From Gemmatimonadaceae bacterium (lineage in GTDB: Bacteria > Gemmatimonadota > Gemmatimonadetes > Gemmatimonadales > Gemmatimonadaceae), in contig JADLCY010000010.1 of assembly GCA_020846935.1 (NCBI GenBank), forward strand, positions 238,897 to 302,896: a DNA stretch of 64,000 nt, written 5' to 3'. The notes beneath the pieces are model-generated. The model was given only the letters and a program-made list of their open reading frames with translations, did not search any database and was not told where the DNA came from. A program made the position numbers and the translations under genes. Below, piece after piece: positions 1 through 9,041 of the stretch (positions within the stretch are counted from its first letter, which is position 1; the number at the start of each line of letters is the position of its first letter).

Positions 1-140
1 GGACGCAGTTCCGCGGTGGCGACCCCGAGGCGGAGAACTTTGGCGCCGGCAACGTGCCCGGTTCCGTCCAGCGCAACCGCGAACTGGCCGCGTACCCGGC
101 CAGCCGCACGTTCTGGCTCAACCTCAGCCTGGAGTTCTGA
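1..140 (+). CDS. SusC/RagA TonB-linked receptor, C-terminal end only
   Basis: The open frame enters from the left edge (codons in phase from base 3) and stops at 138-140. Its last residues are ASRTFWLNLSLEF, a typical closing beta-strand of a TonB-dependent barrel ending in Phe, the residue recognised by the Bam machinery. The stop lies three bases before the start of a SusD-family lipoprotein, which is the standard SusC-SusD order. The substrate cannot be read from this fragment; SusC proteins import oligosaccharides or peptides across the outer membrane with a SusD lid. Confidence 0.85.
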   Translation, partial: TQFRGGDPEAENFGAGNVPGSVQRNRELAAYPASRTFWLNLSLEF

Positions 141-143
141 CCC

Positions 144-1532
144 ATGCGACTTCGATTCCATTCCGCCACGCGGCGGCTGGCCACGATCGCACTCGTCGGG
201 ACGATGGCCGCGATGGGCGCCTGCAAGGAAGTGAATGTTCCCAATCTCAACTCGCCGAACATCGATCAGCTCCTCGCGGCACCCAAGGCGTCGGTCGTCA
301 ACACGACCGTGCTCGGGCTGCTCGTGGGCGCGCGCGGCACGATCGGCGGGTACGCGTCCACGCTCGGCGTGTTCGGGCGCGAGTCCTACAACCTCGATCA
401 GGCGGAAGCGCGCTTCGTGCTCGCGTGGCTGGCGCAGCCGCTCACACCCGGCGGCTTCGGGACCGACCTCGGATGGTCGGCCACGTACCAGCAGGTGCTC
501 GCCGCGCAGACCATCCTCGACATCGTCGACAAGGTGCCGGACTACTCGGCCGCGCAGAAGGAAGCGGTGAAGGGATTCACCAAGACCTTCATGGCGATGG
601 CCTTCATCGATCAGCTGCGCGTGCGTGACACCTTCGGCATCGTGCTCGAGGTGGATCCCACAGCCAAGAACCTGGGTGCGTTCGTGACCCGGGATCAGGG
701 CTTCGATCGGGTGGCGCAATTGCTCGATGAAGCGAGGACGCACCTGAACGCCGGCGGTACCGCGTTTCCGTTCACAATGCACTCCGGGTTCACGGGCCTC
801 TCGACGCCGGCGACGTTCCTCCGCTTCAACCGCGCGATCAAGGCGCGCGCCGAGGTCTACCGCGGCCGGTGGCAGGACGCGCTGACGGCCATCAACGAGA
901 GCTTCATCTCCACGACGTCGCCCACCACGGCCACGCTGGCCACGGGAGCGTATCACGTGTTCTCGGCGAGCGCGGGCGATGCAACCAACGGCCTGTTCGA
1001 CCCGGCGCCGCGCGCGCTGGTGGCGCACCCGTCGATCCTGACCGATGCCCAGCTCCGGGCCAACGGGCAGCCAGACCTTCGCACGTCCAAGGTGACGACG
1101 GGCGCGACGCTCTCGAACCAGGGGATCACGTCGAACCTGCGCTTCACGATCTACCCGACGAACGTGTCCTCGATTCCGATCATCAAGAACGAGGAGCTGA
1201 TCCTCCTGCGTGCCGAGGCCTACAACGGTCTCGGGAACCGCGCGGCGGCGATCGCGGACCTGAACATCATCAGGACCGTGTCCGGCGGTCTGGCGCCGCT
1301 GGCCGACACGTTCGACGGTGACCTGGTGACGGAGATCCTGTACAACCGGCGCTACTCGCTGCTGTTCGAGTACGGCCATCGCTGGCACGACATGCGCCGA
1401 TACGGGCGCCTCAACCAGCTGCCCAAGGCGTTGCCGAGTCATCTCGTGTACCCGCTCGTGCCGCTCCCGGCGGACGAGTGCAACCAGCGCTCGCCGCTTC
1501 CGAAGGGCTGCGTGCAGGTCAACGGGATCTAG
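144..1532 (+). CDS. SusD/RagB family outer-membrane lipoprotein
   Basis: 462 residues. The N-terminus has a basic start, a hydrophobic stretch and a lipobox ending MGAC (Cys at about residue 28), so it is a lipoprotein. The body matches the RagB/SusD pattern: TPR-like helices, the block AFPFTMHSGFTG, the sequence TFLRFNRAIKARAEVYRG, and a C-terminal part with NEELILLRAEAYNGLGN and the characteristic FEYGHRWHDMRRYGRL. SusD proteins sit on the cell surface and bind glycan or peptide ligand for the SusC channel, here the truncated gene just upstream. It is paralogous to the SusD at 38074-39468, with the same FPFTMH, FNRAI and RWHDMRRYGRL blocks. The ligand is unknown. Confidence 0.93.
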   Translation: MRLRFHSATRRLATIALVGTMAAMGACKEVNVPNLNSPNIDQLLAAPKASVVNTTVLGLLVGARGTIGGYASTLGVFGRESYNLDQAEARFVLAWLAQPLTPGGFGTDLGWSATYQQVLAAQTILDIVDKVPDYSAAQKEAVKGFTKTFMAMAFIDQLRVRDTFGIVLEVDPTAKNLGAFVTRDQGFDRVAQLLDEARTHLNAGGTAFPFTMHSGFTGLSTPATFLRFNRAIKARAEVYRGRWQDALTAINESFISTTSPTTATLATGAYHVFSASAGDATNGLFDPAPRALVAHPSILTDAQLRANGQPDLRTSKVTTGATLSNQGITSNLRFTIYPTNVSSIPIIKNEELILLRAEAYNGLGNRAAAIADLNIIRTVSGGLAPLADTFDGDLVTEILYNRRYSLLFEYGHRWHDMRRYGRLNQLPKALPSHLVYPLVPLPADECNQRSPLPKGCVQVNGI

Positions 1533-1561
1533 CCCGGTCAGGCGGGCCGCCTTGTGACGAA

Positions 1562-1591
1562 CGCGGGGCATCGGTGATCCGGTGCCCCGCG
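1562..1591 (+). terminator. hairpin after susD-like gene
   Basis: CGCGGGGCA (1562-1570) and TGCCCCGCG (1583-1591) are perfect 9-bp complements around a 12-nt loop, 30 bp after the susD stop. No long T tract follows (CGTGCGTTC), as with the other hairpins in this window, so it is a probable rather than a textbook terminator. Confidence 0.55.
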
Positions 1592-1613
1592 CGTGCGTTC
1601 GGGAGGCCGAGGC

Positions 1614-1642
1614 TTGCGTCGTGGTGTCTATGCGGCTATATA
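1614..1642 (+). promoter_or_regulatory. predicted promoter of the RND efflux operon
   Basis: TTGCGT (1614-1619), 17 bp spacer, TATATA (1637-1642). The -10 lies inside the left arm of the palindrome at 1636-1659, so a protein bound there would block RNA polymerase. Confidence 0.5.
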
Positions 1643-1659
1643 ACTACATAGTTATATAG
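1636..1659. promoter_or_regulatory. perfect 11-2-11 palindrome, probable ArsR-family operator
   Basis: CTATATAACTA (1636-1646), CA spacer, TAGTTATATAG (1649-1659): a perfect inverted repeat, the most AT-rich spot in a GC-rich region. ArsR/SmtB dimers typically bind imperfect 12-2-12 AT-rich dyads overlapping their own promoters. The last gene of the operon (7626-7952) encodes an ArsR-family protein, its likely ligand. The palindrome ends one base before the first ATG. Confidence 0.7.
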
Positions 1660-1660
1660 T

Positions 1661-3073
1661 ATGGCCACACGCCCGGCATCGTACATGCGCTCGGTCCACC
1701 ACGTCACGCTCGCAGTCCTCGCCGCCCTGGCGGTCGTTCTCCCCCGGTGCGTACCCGCACAGGGAGGACCCATCGACCTCGCAGAGGCCTTGCGTCGCGC
1801 GGACGAGGCAGGATTCGCAAACCGCCGGGCACGCGCCGCCGTGGCGACGCAGCGCGCGGCCACGATCGCGGCGCTCCGCGGCGTGCTCCCAACCATGCGT
1901 ATCGAGGCAGGCATTGCCCGCACGACCGACCCGATCGGCGCCTTCGGTACCCTGCTGCGGCAGCGTGCAATCACCCAGCAGGACTTCGAGCCCACACGGC
2001 TCAACTACCCGTCGGCGGTCACGAACCACCTCGGTGGCCTCGTGTTCGAACAACCGCTCTTCAACGCCGATGCCTGGGTCGGACGACGCGCGGCAGCGCA
2101 GGCTCATGACGCAGCCAGCGCCACCGCCGCGTGGACGCTGACCGGTCAACGCGTTGAGGTGATCAGAGCCTACTACGGGGCGGTGCTCGCCGCCGAGAAA
2201 CTGGCCACGCTTGGCGTTGCGCTGCAGGCGGCTCGCGAGCACCTCCGCTTCGCCGAGACCCTGGCGAGGAATGGCGTGGTTACCAGCGCGGACGCCATGC
2301 TGGCCGGTGTCAAGGCCGGAGACATCGAGACGCAGCTCGTCGCAGCGAAGGGTGAGCTGGCCATCGCGCGGCTGGCCTTCGCGACCGTGCTCGGCACGCC
2401 TGACGACGAAACGCTCACGCTGCCTTCCCGGCTTCCAGCCGCTGATGCGCTGCGTCGCTTCGCCCAGCGTTCGGATACGTCGATGATTGCGGGCCGTCAG
2501 GATGTGCGCGCAGCGAACGCCGGCGCCAACGCGGCAGCGATGGACGTTCGCCGTGCACGGAGCCTCTACGTCCCGCGACTCAACGGCTTTGCACGATACG
2601 ACTGGAACTCGGCGCTCCGGCCATTCGATGGCCAGAAGAACTGGACCGTGGGCGTGATGGCGTCCTGGACGCCGTTCGCGGGAGCGTCGGAGATCGGCGA
2701 TCGCCTGGCGAGTGAAGGGCGACTCCGTGAGGCGGAGGCCATGCGTGACGGCGCCGTTGCCGAGAGCGCGCTCGACCTCGCGCGCGCTGAGTCCCGATGG
2801 AGTGTGAACCTGGCCCGCCTCGACATCGTCGAGCGCATGGTCCGCCAGAGCACCGACGCGCAGCGAATCGTCGCACGTCGCTATGAGGGCGGGCTCGGGA
2901 CCATCGCGGAACTGCTCGACGCGCAGGCCGCCGCCACGCAGGCGCAACTCACCCTCGTCGCCGCTCGATTCGACGTGATCATTGCCACGGCCGAGCGCCT
3001 CCGTGCTCGAGGCCTGGACCCGGCAACACTTCGCGTTCTCGATGATCTCGCGCCGGACGCCGACGCGCGCTGA
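1661..3073 (+). CDS. TolC-family outer-membrane efflux protein
   Basis: 470 residues from the ATG at 1661, with a signal peptide ending near VPAQGG. It has the long alternating helical repeats of the TolC/OEP family: the paired segments IDLAEALRRADEAGF and VEVIRAYYGAVLAAEKL in the first half, and DLARAESRWSVNLARLDIVERMV with YEGGLGTIAELLDAQAAATQAQL in the second. TolC trimers form the outer-membrane and periplasmic duct for tripartite pumps; the fusion protein and RND pump follow directly. An alternative ATG at 1685 gives a cleaner signal peptide (MRSVHHVTLAVLAAL). Neither start has a Shine-Dalgarno; 1661 directly abuts the operator, so translation may be leaderless or nearly so. Confidence 0.9.
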   Translation: MATRPASYMRSVHHVTLAVLAALAVVLPRCVPAQGGPIDLAEALRRADEAGFANRRARAAVATQRAATIAALRGVLPTMRIEAGIARTTDPIGAFGTLLRQRAITQQDFEPTRLNYPSAVTNHLGGLVFEQPLFNADAWVGRRAAAQAHDAASATAAWTLTGQRVEVIRAYYGAVLAAEKLATLGVALQAAREHLRFAETLARNGVVTSADAMLAGVKAGDIETQLVAAKGELAIARLAFATVLGTPDDETLTLPSRLPAADALRRFAQRSDTSMIAGRQDVRAANAGANAAAMDVRRARSLYVPRLNGFARYDWNSALRPFDGQKNWTVGVMASWTPFAGASEIGDRLASEGRLREAEAMRDGAVAESALDLARAESRWSVNLARLDIVERMVRQSTDAQRIVARRYEGGLGTIAELLDAQAAATQAQLTLVAARFDVIIATAERLRARGLDPATLRVLDDLAPDADAR

Positions 3074-3090
3074 CCCTCCCGACCTCCCCC

Positions 3091-4131
3091 ATGATGTGCC
3101 CTCTCGGTCGCAACTCTACTCCTCTCCTCGCCATCGCGGTCTTCGTGGCCTGTGGCGGTGACCCGCGCGAGGCGTCCAAGGCCGTCGTCCGCACCGCCGA
3201 TTCGAGCGGTACCCGCTATGAGGTCCGCGACACCACGATCGTCGCCACGCTCGACGCCGCCGGCATTGCCGAACCGATCCTGCAGGCCACCCTGAGCACG
3301 CGCCTGGTTGGCGCCGTCACCGCGGTGATCGTGAAGGAGGGACAATCCGTGACACAGGGTCAGGAGCTCGTCAGGCTTGACTCGAAGGAGATCGACGCCA
3401 AGCGCGCGCAGGTGCAGGGAGCGATCGCCGCGGCGGAGGCGGCGCACACCGAGGCGCGCCAACAGGCGGAGCGCATCCGTCGGCTGTTCGCTGACAGCGC
3501 CGCGCCCCGGGTTCAGCTGGAGGCGGCCGAGGCGGGCCTCGAACGGGCACGTGCCGCGTTGCAGGCCGCACGCGCGGGTGAGGCCGAGCTGCTGGCCGTG
3601 TCGGCGTACGCGGTGGTGCGGGCGCCGTTCGACGGGATCGTTACACGCCGCTTCGTCGATGCAGGTGCGCTCGCGGCACCGGGAACTCCCCTCGTCGTCG
3701 TGCAGGACCAGCGGTCCCTCCGCGTGTCGGTGACCGCGTCGCCATCATCGGTCAGAAGCCTCGCCCGGGGTTCGGTGGTCGAGGTTCTCGTCGAGGGCAC
3801 GGTGGCCCGTGGGACGATCGAAGGCATCGTCCCGGCAGCGGTGGCAGGTCTGCTCACGATCAACGCGGTGGTACCAAACCCGCGGGGCCACCTCGTGGCT
3901 GGAGGGGCCGCGACCATGCGCCTGCCGCAGGGGCCACGAACGGTGCACCTGGTGCCCTCGGCGTCAGTTCGGCGAGAGGGGGATCTCGCGGGAGTGAACG
4001 TCGTAGACGGCGCGCGCGCGATGACGCGATGGGTGCGCGTCGGGGCGACCTACGGTGATCGCGTGGAGGTGCTATCCGGTCTTCGCGTGGGCGAGACCAT
4101 CGTCGTGCCGGCTCTCGGCGCACGGGAGTAG
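3091..4131 (+). CDS. RND efflux periplasmic adaptor (HlyD/MFP) lipoprotein
   Basis: 346 residues. The N-terminus MMCPLGRNSTPLLAIAVF is followed by VACGG, a lipobox with Cys21, so the adaptor is anchored in the inner membrane by lipid. It has the lipoyl half-motif AVIVKEGQSVTQGQELVRLDSKEID, a coiled-coil hairpin rich in Ala/Arg/Glu at about 85-150, the second lipoyl half (VVRAPFDGIVTRRFVDAGALAAPGTPLVVV) and a C-terminal membrane-proximal part with LRVGETIVVPAL. It links the RND pump (starting 3 bp after its stop) to the TolC duct upstream. Two adjacent ATGs (3091 and 3094) are possible starts. Confidence 0.9.
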   Translation: MMCPLGRNSTPLLAIAVFVACGGDPREASKAVVRTADSSGTRYEVRDTTIVATLDAAGIAEPILQATLSTRLVGAVTAVIVKEGQSVTQGQELVRLDSKEIDAKRAQVQGAIAAAEAAHTEARQQAERIRRLFADSAAPRVQLEAAEAGLERARAALQAARAGEAELLAVSAYAVVRAPFDGIVTRRFVDAGALAAPGTPLVVVQDQRSLRVSVTASPSSVRSLARGSVVEVLVEGTVARGTIEGIVPAAVAGLLTINAVVPNPRGHLVAGGAATMRLPQGPRTVHLVPSASVRREGDLAGVNVVDGARAMTRWVRVGATYGDRVEVLSGLRVGETIVVPALGARE

Positions 4132-4134
4132 CCC

Positions 4135-7100
4135 ATGGGAATCTCGGGACGGATCGCTCGCGCGTTCCTCACATCGCGCCTGACGCCGCTGGCCACGCTG
4201 GCCTCGCTTGCCGTGGGATTGCTGGGACTCCTCGCGACGCCGCGCGAGGAGGAGCCGCAGATCTCGGTACCGATGATCGATGTGATCGTCGCCCTGCCCG
4301 GCGCGGGCCCAACGGAAATCGAGAACCTGGTCTCGCGTCCCGTCGAGCGACGCATGTGGGAGATTCCCGGTGTCGAGCACGTCTATACGAAGTCGAGCGA
4401 CGGCCACGCGCTGGTCACGGTGCGGTTCGCGGTGGGGGAGGACCAGGAGCGCAGCCTGACGCGCGTGCATGCAAAGCTGCAGGCGTCTGTCGGCGTGATG
4501 CCGCCTGGCGCGACGCCTCCGCTGGTGAAGGCGCACTCGATCGACGACGTGCCGGTGATGGCCCTGACGCTTTCTTCCGGCACGTACTCCTCGAACGCGC
4601 TGCGCCAGGTCGCGCTCCACCTCGAGGACGAGATCCGGACGGTGATCGACGTCGCGGAGACGTCCGTCATTGGTGGTCAGCCGCGCCAGATGCGTGTGGA
4701 CATCGATGCGTCGGCGCTCGCGGCCCGTGGCGTGTCGCCTGGTGAAGTGGCGATGGCACTCCGCGGCGCCAGCGCGCGCGTGCAGGCGGGGGAGTTCGCA
4801 GCGGGCAACGAAGTGTATCGCGTGTGGGCCGGCAACGGGCTCTCTTCGGCGAGTGACGTGGGTCTCGTCGTCGTGACGGCGCGGCAGGGTGTCCCGGTGC
4901 TCGTGCGCGATGTGGCGACGGTGCATGAAGAGTTCGGCGACGTCACCGACTACGTCACGCACGCGACCCGTGATGGGGCGCCGCGACAGGCGGTCACGAT
5001 CACCGTCGCAAAGCGCAAGGGCGCGAACGCGACGACCGTCACGCATGCCGTGCGCGAGCGGATCGAGGCGGCGCGTGAACGCATTCTCCCGGCCGACGTG
5101 TCGCTCGATGTTACGCGGGACTACGGCGAGACGGCGGCGGAGAAAGCCGAAGAACTCATCCTGCACCTGATGCTCGCGACAATCTCCGTGACGCTGCTGG
5201 TGGGATTGTTCCTCGGGTGGCGTGAGGCTCTCGTTGTCCTCATTGCCGTACCGGTGACGCTGGGGCTCACGATCTTCGCGTACTACGCGCTGGGGTATAC
5301 GCTCAATCGCATCACACTCTTCGCGCTCATCTTTTCGATCGGCATTCTCGTGGATGATGCGATCGTGGTGGTGGAAAACATCTATCGCCACATGCAGCTG
5401 GCCCGCAGGCCGCCCGAGGAGGCAGCGGTGGAGGCGGTCGACGAGGTTGGCAACCCAACGATCCTCGCCACGCTGACCGTCATTGCGGCGATTCTGCCGA
5501 TGGCGATGGTATCCGGCCTGATGGGGCCGTACATGCGACCGATCCCCGTCGGCGCGTCGGTGGCGATGATCGCCTCTCTCGCGGTTGCCCTGATCGTGAC
5601 GCCGTATCTTGCGTTGCGGCTGCTTCGCGGACATGTGACGCAGCGCGTAGACGACGCCGAGCACGCATCAGAAGCGGAGAACGGAGGGCGCTTCCGTCGA
5701 TTCTACACGGGCATCATGACGCCCCTCATCGAGCGGCGCAGCACGCGCCTCGCGTTCTACGGTGCGACCGCGCTCCTCTTGTTCGCGTCAATGGGGCTGG
5801 TTGCCGTGCGTGCCGTGCAGGTCAAGATGCTCCCGTTCGACAACAAGTCCGAGTTCCAGGTGGTCGTTGACCTTCCGGAGGGCACGTCGCTCGAATCGAG
5901 CCAGGCGCTCGGCGAGGCGATTGCCGCGCGCTTGCGGGCGGTGCCCGAGGTGCGCAGTACCGAGGTGTACGCGGGGACAGCAGCACCGTTCAACTTCAAC
6001 GGGCTCGTTCGCCACTACTTTCTCCGTCGCGGGGCGAACGTCGTGGACGTGCAGGTGAACCTGACATCCAGGGATGAACGCAGTCGACAGAGCCACGAGA
6101 TTGCCGTCGCGGTGCGGCCCGTCATCGACTCGATTGCGCGTGGCTACGGCGCTTCGGCCAAGGTGACGGAGATTCCCCCCGGGCCACCGGTGCTCTCCAC
6201 GCTCGTCGCCGAAGTGTACGGCCCCAACGACTCCCTGCGCGTGCGAGCGGCCGCTGAGGTGAAGAGGGTGTTCGAGCGTACGCCCGGCGTGGTCGACGTC
6301 GACTGGACGATCGAGGATGCCCAGGGCCTGCGCACGTTTCGCATCGATCGCGCGGTCGCCGCGCAGGCCGGTGTCGACGCAGAGCAGGTGTCACAGACGC
6401 TCGTGCTGGCGCTCTCGGGGCAGCCGACGGGTCTTGCTCCGTCACTCACGGCGCGCGAACCGGTGACGATCGTGCCGCGCCTTGCCCTGGCCGATCGGTC
6501 TTCGATCGAGGGGCTGCTGGCGATCCCGGTAGCCACGACGACCGGACCGCAGCCACTTGCCCGATTCGTTCATGTGGAAGCGGTGCGGCGCGAGGGGGTT
6601 CGCATCCGCAAGGATCTGCGGCCATCCATCTATGTGACCGGCGATGTTGCCGGGACGATCGAGTCGCCGGTGTATGCGATTCTCGAGATGAATCGCCGAC
6701 TCGACTCCGTGCGCATCGACGGACACCGCCTGTCCCGCTACAACGCGACGGCGCCCGCGCAAGTGGACGAACTCGCGGTCAAGTGGGATGGAGAGTGGCA
6801 GGTGACCATCGAAGTATTCCGCGATCTGGGTATCGCGTTCGGCGCCGTGCTGATCCTCATCTATGTGCTCGTCGTCGGATGGTTCCAGTCCTTTACGACG
6901 CCGCTCGTCATCATGGCGCCCATTCCTCTGACGTTGATCGGCATCCTGCCAGGTCACGCGCTCAGTGGCGCCTTCTTCACGGCGACGTCCATGATCGGGA
7001 TGATTGCGCTGGCCGGCATCATCGTGCGCAACTCGATTTTGCTCGTCGATTTCATCGAGCAGTCGGTTGCCGGCGGCCGGACACTGCGTGAGGCGGTGAT

Positions 7101-7320
7101 TGACGCCGGCGCTGTGCGCTTTCGGCCGATTGCGCTGACGGCCGCCGCGGTCGTGATCGGGGGGCTCGTCATGGTGCTCGATCCGATCTTTCAGGGCCTG
7201 GCCGTCGCGCTCATCTCGGGCGCCGTCGTTGCCACCTTGCTCACCATGGTGGTCGTACCACTGCTCTATTGGGAGCTCGCCTCGCGCCAACGTGCTCGCG
7301 GAGCGCCGGCGCTCGACTGA
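4135..7320 (+). CDS. RND efflux pump permease subunit (AcrB/HAE-like)
   Basis: 1061 residues, the normal RND size. It has an N-terminal membrane helix, two large periplasmic loops and twelve membrane helices. The helix-4 proton-relay sequence GILVDDAIVVVENIYRHM carries the paired Asp of HAE-type (drug/organic substrate) pumps rather than the DExE pattern of heavy-metal CzcA pumps. Early residues EEEPQISVPMIDVIVALPGAGPTEIENL and PVMALTLSSG are typical of the group often found next to DUF2892 and ArsR genes. A GGGAG Shine-Dalgarno sits upstream (inside the end of the adaptor gene). Substrate is not predictable; the ArsR/DUF2892 context suggests a thiol- or sulfur-related inducer (inference). 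Confidence 0.93.
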   Translation: MGISGRIARAFLTSRLTPLATLASLAVGLLGLLATPREEEPQISVPMIDVIVALPGAGPTEIENLVSRPVERRMWEIPGVEHVYTKSSDGHALVTVRFAVGEDQERSLTRVHAKLQASVGVMPPGATPPLVKAHSIDDVPVMALTLSSGTYSSNALRQVALHLEDEIRTVIDVAETSVIGGQPRQMRVDIDASALAARGVSPGEVAMALRGASARVQAGEFAAGNEVYRVWAGNGLSSASDVGLVVVTARQGVPVLVRDVATVHEEFGDVTDYVTHATRDGAPRQAVTITVAKRKGANATTVTHAVRERIEAARERILPADVSLDVTRDYGETAAEKAEELILHLMLATISVTLLVGLFLGWREALVVLIAVPVTLGLTIFAYYALGYTLNRITLFALIFSIGILVDDAIVVVENIYRHMQLARRPPEEAAVEAVDEVGNPTILATLTVIAAILPMAMVSGLMGPYMRPIPVGASVAMIASLAVALIVTPYLALRLLRGHVTQRVDDAEHASEAENGGRFRRFYTGIMTPLIERRSTRLAFYGATALLLFASMGLVAVRAVQVKMLPFDNKSEFQVVVDLPEGTSLESSQALGEAIAARLRAVPEVRSTEVYAGTAAPFNFNGLVRHYFLRRGANVVDVQVNLTSRDERSRQSHEIAVAVRPVIDSIARGYGASAKVTEIPPGPPVLSTLVAEVYGPNDSLRVRAAAEVKRVFERTPGVVDVDWTIEDAQGLRTFRIDRAVAAQAGVDAEQVSQTLVLALSGQPTGLAPSLTAREPVTIVPRLALADRSSIEGLLAIPVATTTGPQPLARFVHVEAVRREGVRIRKDLRPSIYVTGDVAGTIESPVYAILEMNRRLDSVRIDGHRLSRYNATAPAQVDELAVKWDGEWQVTIEVFRDLGIAFGAVLILIYVLVVGWFQSFTTPLVIMAPIPLTLIGILPGHALSGAFFTATSMIGMIALAGIIVRNSILLVDFIEQSVAGGRTLREAVIDAGAVRFRPIALTAAAVVIGGLVMVLDPIFQGLAVALISGAVVATLLTMVVVPLLYWELASRQRARGAPALD

Positions 7321-7350
7321 GCTGCAACCTCACCCTGGACCCAGTCCACC

Positions 7351-7563
7351 ATGTGCCCTCGCATCGTGCTCTTCCGGTTCGCCGGATCGTTCGTGCTGAT
7401 CTCGCTCCTGTTGTCCCGTCTCCATCACCCGGCCTGGCTGGCGTTCACAGCCTTTGTCGGCTTCAACCTGCTGCAATCGAGTTTCACGGGGTTCTGCCCG
7501 CTGGAACGGATGCTCGCGGCACGGCGTGCCTTTGGCTGCCGCCCCGTGGGCGTGGATCTGTAG
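7351..7563 (+). CDS. DUF2892 (YgaP-type) small inner-membrane protein
   Basis: 70 residues with two membrane helices (about 7-24 and 29-45) and the family signature [21 protein letters not shown]. This is the membrane domain that in YgaP-like proteins is fused to a rhodanese; here it stands alone, with a CP motif and one further Cys near the C-terminus. It lies 30 bp after the pump gene and 62 bp before the ArsR gene, so it is part of the same operon. Its molecular role is unknown; association with rhodaneses in other bacteria suggests sulfur chemistry at the membrane. Confidence 0.85.
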   Translation: MCPRIVLFRFAGSFVLISLLLSRLHHPAWLAFTAFVGFNLLQSSFTGFCPLERMLAARRAFGCRPVGVDL

Positions 7564-7625
7564 GCGCCAGCCCTGGCTATCATTCGGCACCAGAGGTGCC
7601 TGCCTTTCTCCCGGAGTGTCCTGAC

Positions 7626-7952
7626 GTGCCGAAGGAGATGTCTCCCGAGTTGCTCGGGCTGGTCGCCGGTCGATTCAAGGTGCTGGCGGACCAGGCACGC
7701 CTGAGCATTCTGAGCGTGCTGCGAGACAGCGAGCGAAGCGTCGGTGAGATCGTGGATCGCACGGGCCTGACCCAGGCCAATGTGTCGAAGCATCTCGCGC
7801 TGCTGCACTCGGCCGGGTTCGTGCGCCGTCGCAAGGAGGGGCTGTACAGCTACTACGGACTCGCGGATTCGTCGGTGTTTCGACTCTGTGACATCATGTG
7901 CGGCCGGATCGAGGCCGAAGTGGCCGGCCGCGCCAGGATTCTGCGACGATAG
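7626..7952 (+). CDS. ArsR-family transcriptional repressor
   Basis: 108 residues from a GTG at 7626, preceded by CCGGAG with 9 bp spacing; an ATG at 7638 is the alternative (104 aa) but has no correctly spaced ribosome site. It has a winged helix: VLADQARLSILSVLRDSERSV, recognition helix TGLTQANVSKHLALLHSAGFV, and wing RRRKEGLYSYYGL. The only two Cys form a CxxxC (RLCDIMCGRI) in the C-terminal dimer helix, where alpha-5 metal or dithiol sensing sites lie in this superfamily. As the last gene of the efflux operon it probably represses the operon by binding the 24-bp palindrome at 1636-1659. Inducer unknown; reactive sulfur, metal or electrophile are candidates. Confidence 0.9.
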   Translation: MPKEMSPELLGLVAGRFKVLADQARLSILSVLRDSERSVGEIVDRTGLTQANVSKHLALLHSAGFVRRRKEGLYSYYGLADSSVFRLCDIMCGRIEAEVAGRARILRR

Positions 7953-8006
7953 GCGACACGCCGCCGCGTCAGGTGCAGATTTCTCCCGTCACCTCGACCG
8001 GAATCG

Positions 8007-9041
8007 ATGCAGATCCTCCACCACAAGCGCGAACGCGCCGGCCTGCTCATCGTGGTGCTTGGCATCGCGATCGCGATTGCCATCTCGTCGTTCGCCGTCG
8101 GCCTGCTTGGCGCGGCGGTCCTCTACGTGTTGTGCGCGCCGGTGCATCGCTGGTTGCTCACAAAGACCGGCCGGCCGGAACTCGCGGCGTCTCTCACGCT
8201 CATCTTCGCGGTCCTCGTCATCGCCGTCCCGGTGATGTGGATCGTTGCCCTCGTCGCCGATCAGGCGCCCGAGATGATCCGGTCCGCGCAGGGCTCCGAC
8301 CTGTTCAGCCGCCTCGGGCGGCTGCCGCGCATCGGTCGCGTGGACATCGGAGCAGAGCTGGCCAAGGCGAGCGGCACCTTCTTCACATGGCTCTCGCAGC
8401 AGGCGTTCGACGTCGTTGGGGGCGCCGCGCGAGCGACGCTCAACCTGGTCATCTCGTTCTTCGCGCTCTACTACATGCTCGTTTCCGCCGATACGTCGTG
8501 GCGCGTGTTCAGCAGCGTACTGCCATTTTCCGAGGCGTCCGCCGGGGAACTCAAGGACCGTTTCTACTCCGTAACACATGCCACCGTGCTGGGGACGGTA
8601 CTGACGTCGGCGGTGCAGGGCACGCTGGTCGGCATCGGCTTTTTGCTGGCGGGCATCCCGAACCCGATGTTCTGGGCGGTGGTCACCGGATTCGCGTCGA
8701 TCCTCCCGGTCCTGGGATCGGCACTCGTGTGGCTCCCGGCGAGCGTGATGCTCCTCCTGCAACAGCGCTACGGCTCGGCGGCGATCCTCATCGTGATCGG
8801 CGCGGTGATCGCGAGCAACGTGGACAACGTCATCCGTCCGCTGGTGTATCGTCGCGTGTCGAACATCCATCCGATGGTCACGCTCATCGGCGCGTTCGCC
8901 GGCGTGAAGTACTTCGGGCTCCTTGGTGTGCTGCTCGGGCCGCTCGCGATCCAGTACTTCTTCGAGTTCGTACGACTGTATCGTGAGGAGTACATCGTGG
9001 GCGCGCCGAGCCTCACGAGTGCCAGTGCGTTGCCGGAGTGA
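8007..9041 (+). CDS. AI-2E family (PerM/TqsA-like) membrane transporter
   Basis: 344 residues, polytopic, about eight helices: a first pair at roughly 12-50, one at 65-90, then the family core LNLVISFFALYYMLVSAD, GTLVGIGFLLAGIPNPMFWAVVTGFASILPVLGSALVWLPA and a last block ending VKYFGLLGVLLGPLAIQYFFEFVRLY. Members export small solutes or ions; the family name comes from an autoinducer-2 exporter, but substrates vary and none is implied here. It starts 54 bp after the ArsR gene and could be co-transcribed with it. No clear Shine-Dalgarno. Confidence 0.88.
   Translation: MQILHHKRERAGLLIVVLGIAIAIAISSFAVGLLGAAVLYVLCAPVHRWLLTKTGRPELAASLTLIFAVLVIAVPVMWIVALVADQAPEMIRSAQGSDLFSRLGRLPRIGRVDIGAELAKASGTFFTWLSQQAFDVVGGAARATLNLVISFFALYYMLVSADTSWRVFSSVLPFSEASAGELKDRFYSVTHATVLGTVLTSAVQGTLVGIGFLLAGIPNPMFWAVVTGFASILPVLGSALVWLPASVMLLLQQRYGSAAILIVIGAVIASNVDNVIRPLVYRRVSNIHPMVTLIGAFAGVKYFGLLGVLLGPLAIQYFFEFVRLYREEYIVGAPSLTSASALPE

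Noticed and set aside
4072..5664. 530-codon minus-strand frame inside the RND gene, and similar long frames at 16436-18250 and 9668-11428
   Set aside because: All are shadows of strongly coding genes with a composition typical of high-GC antisense frames.
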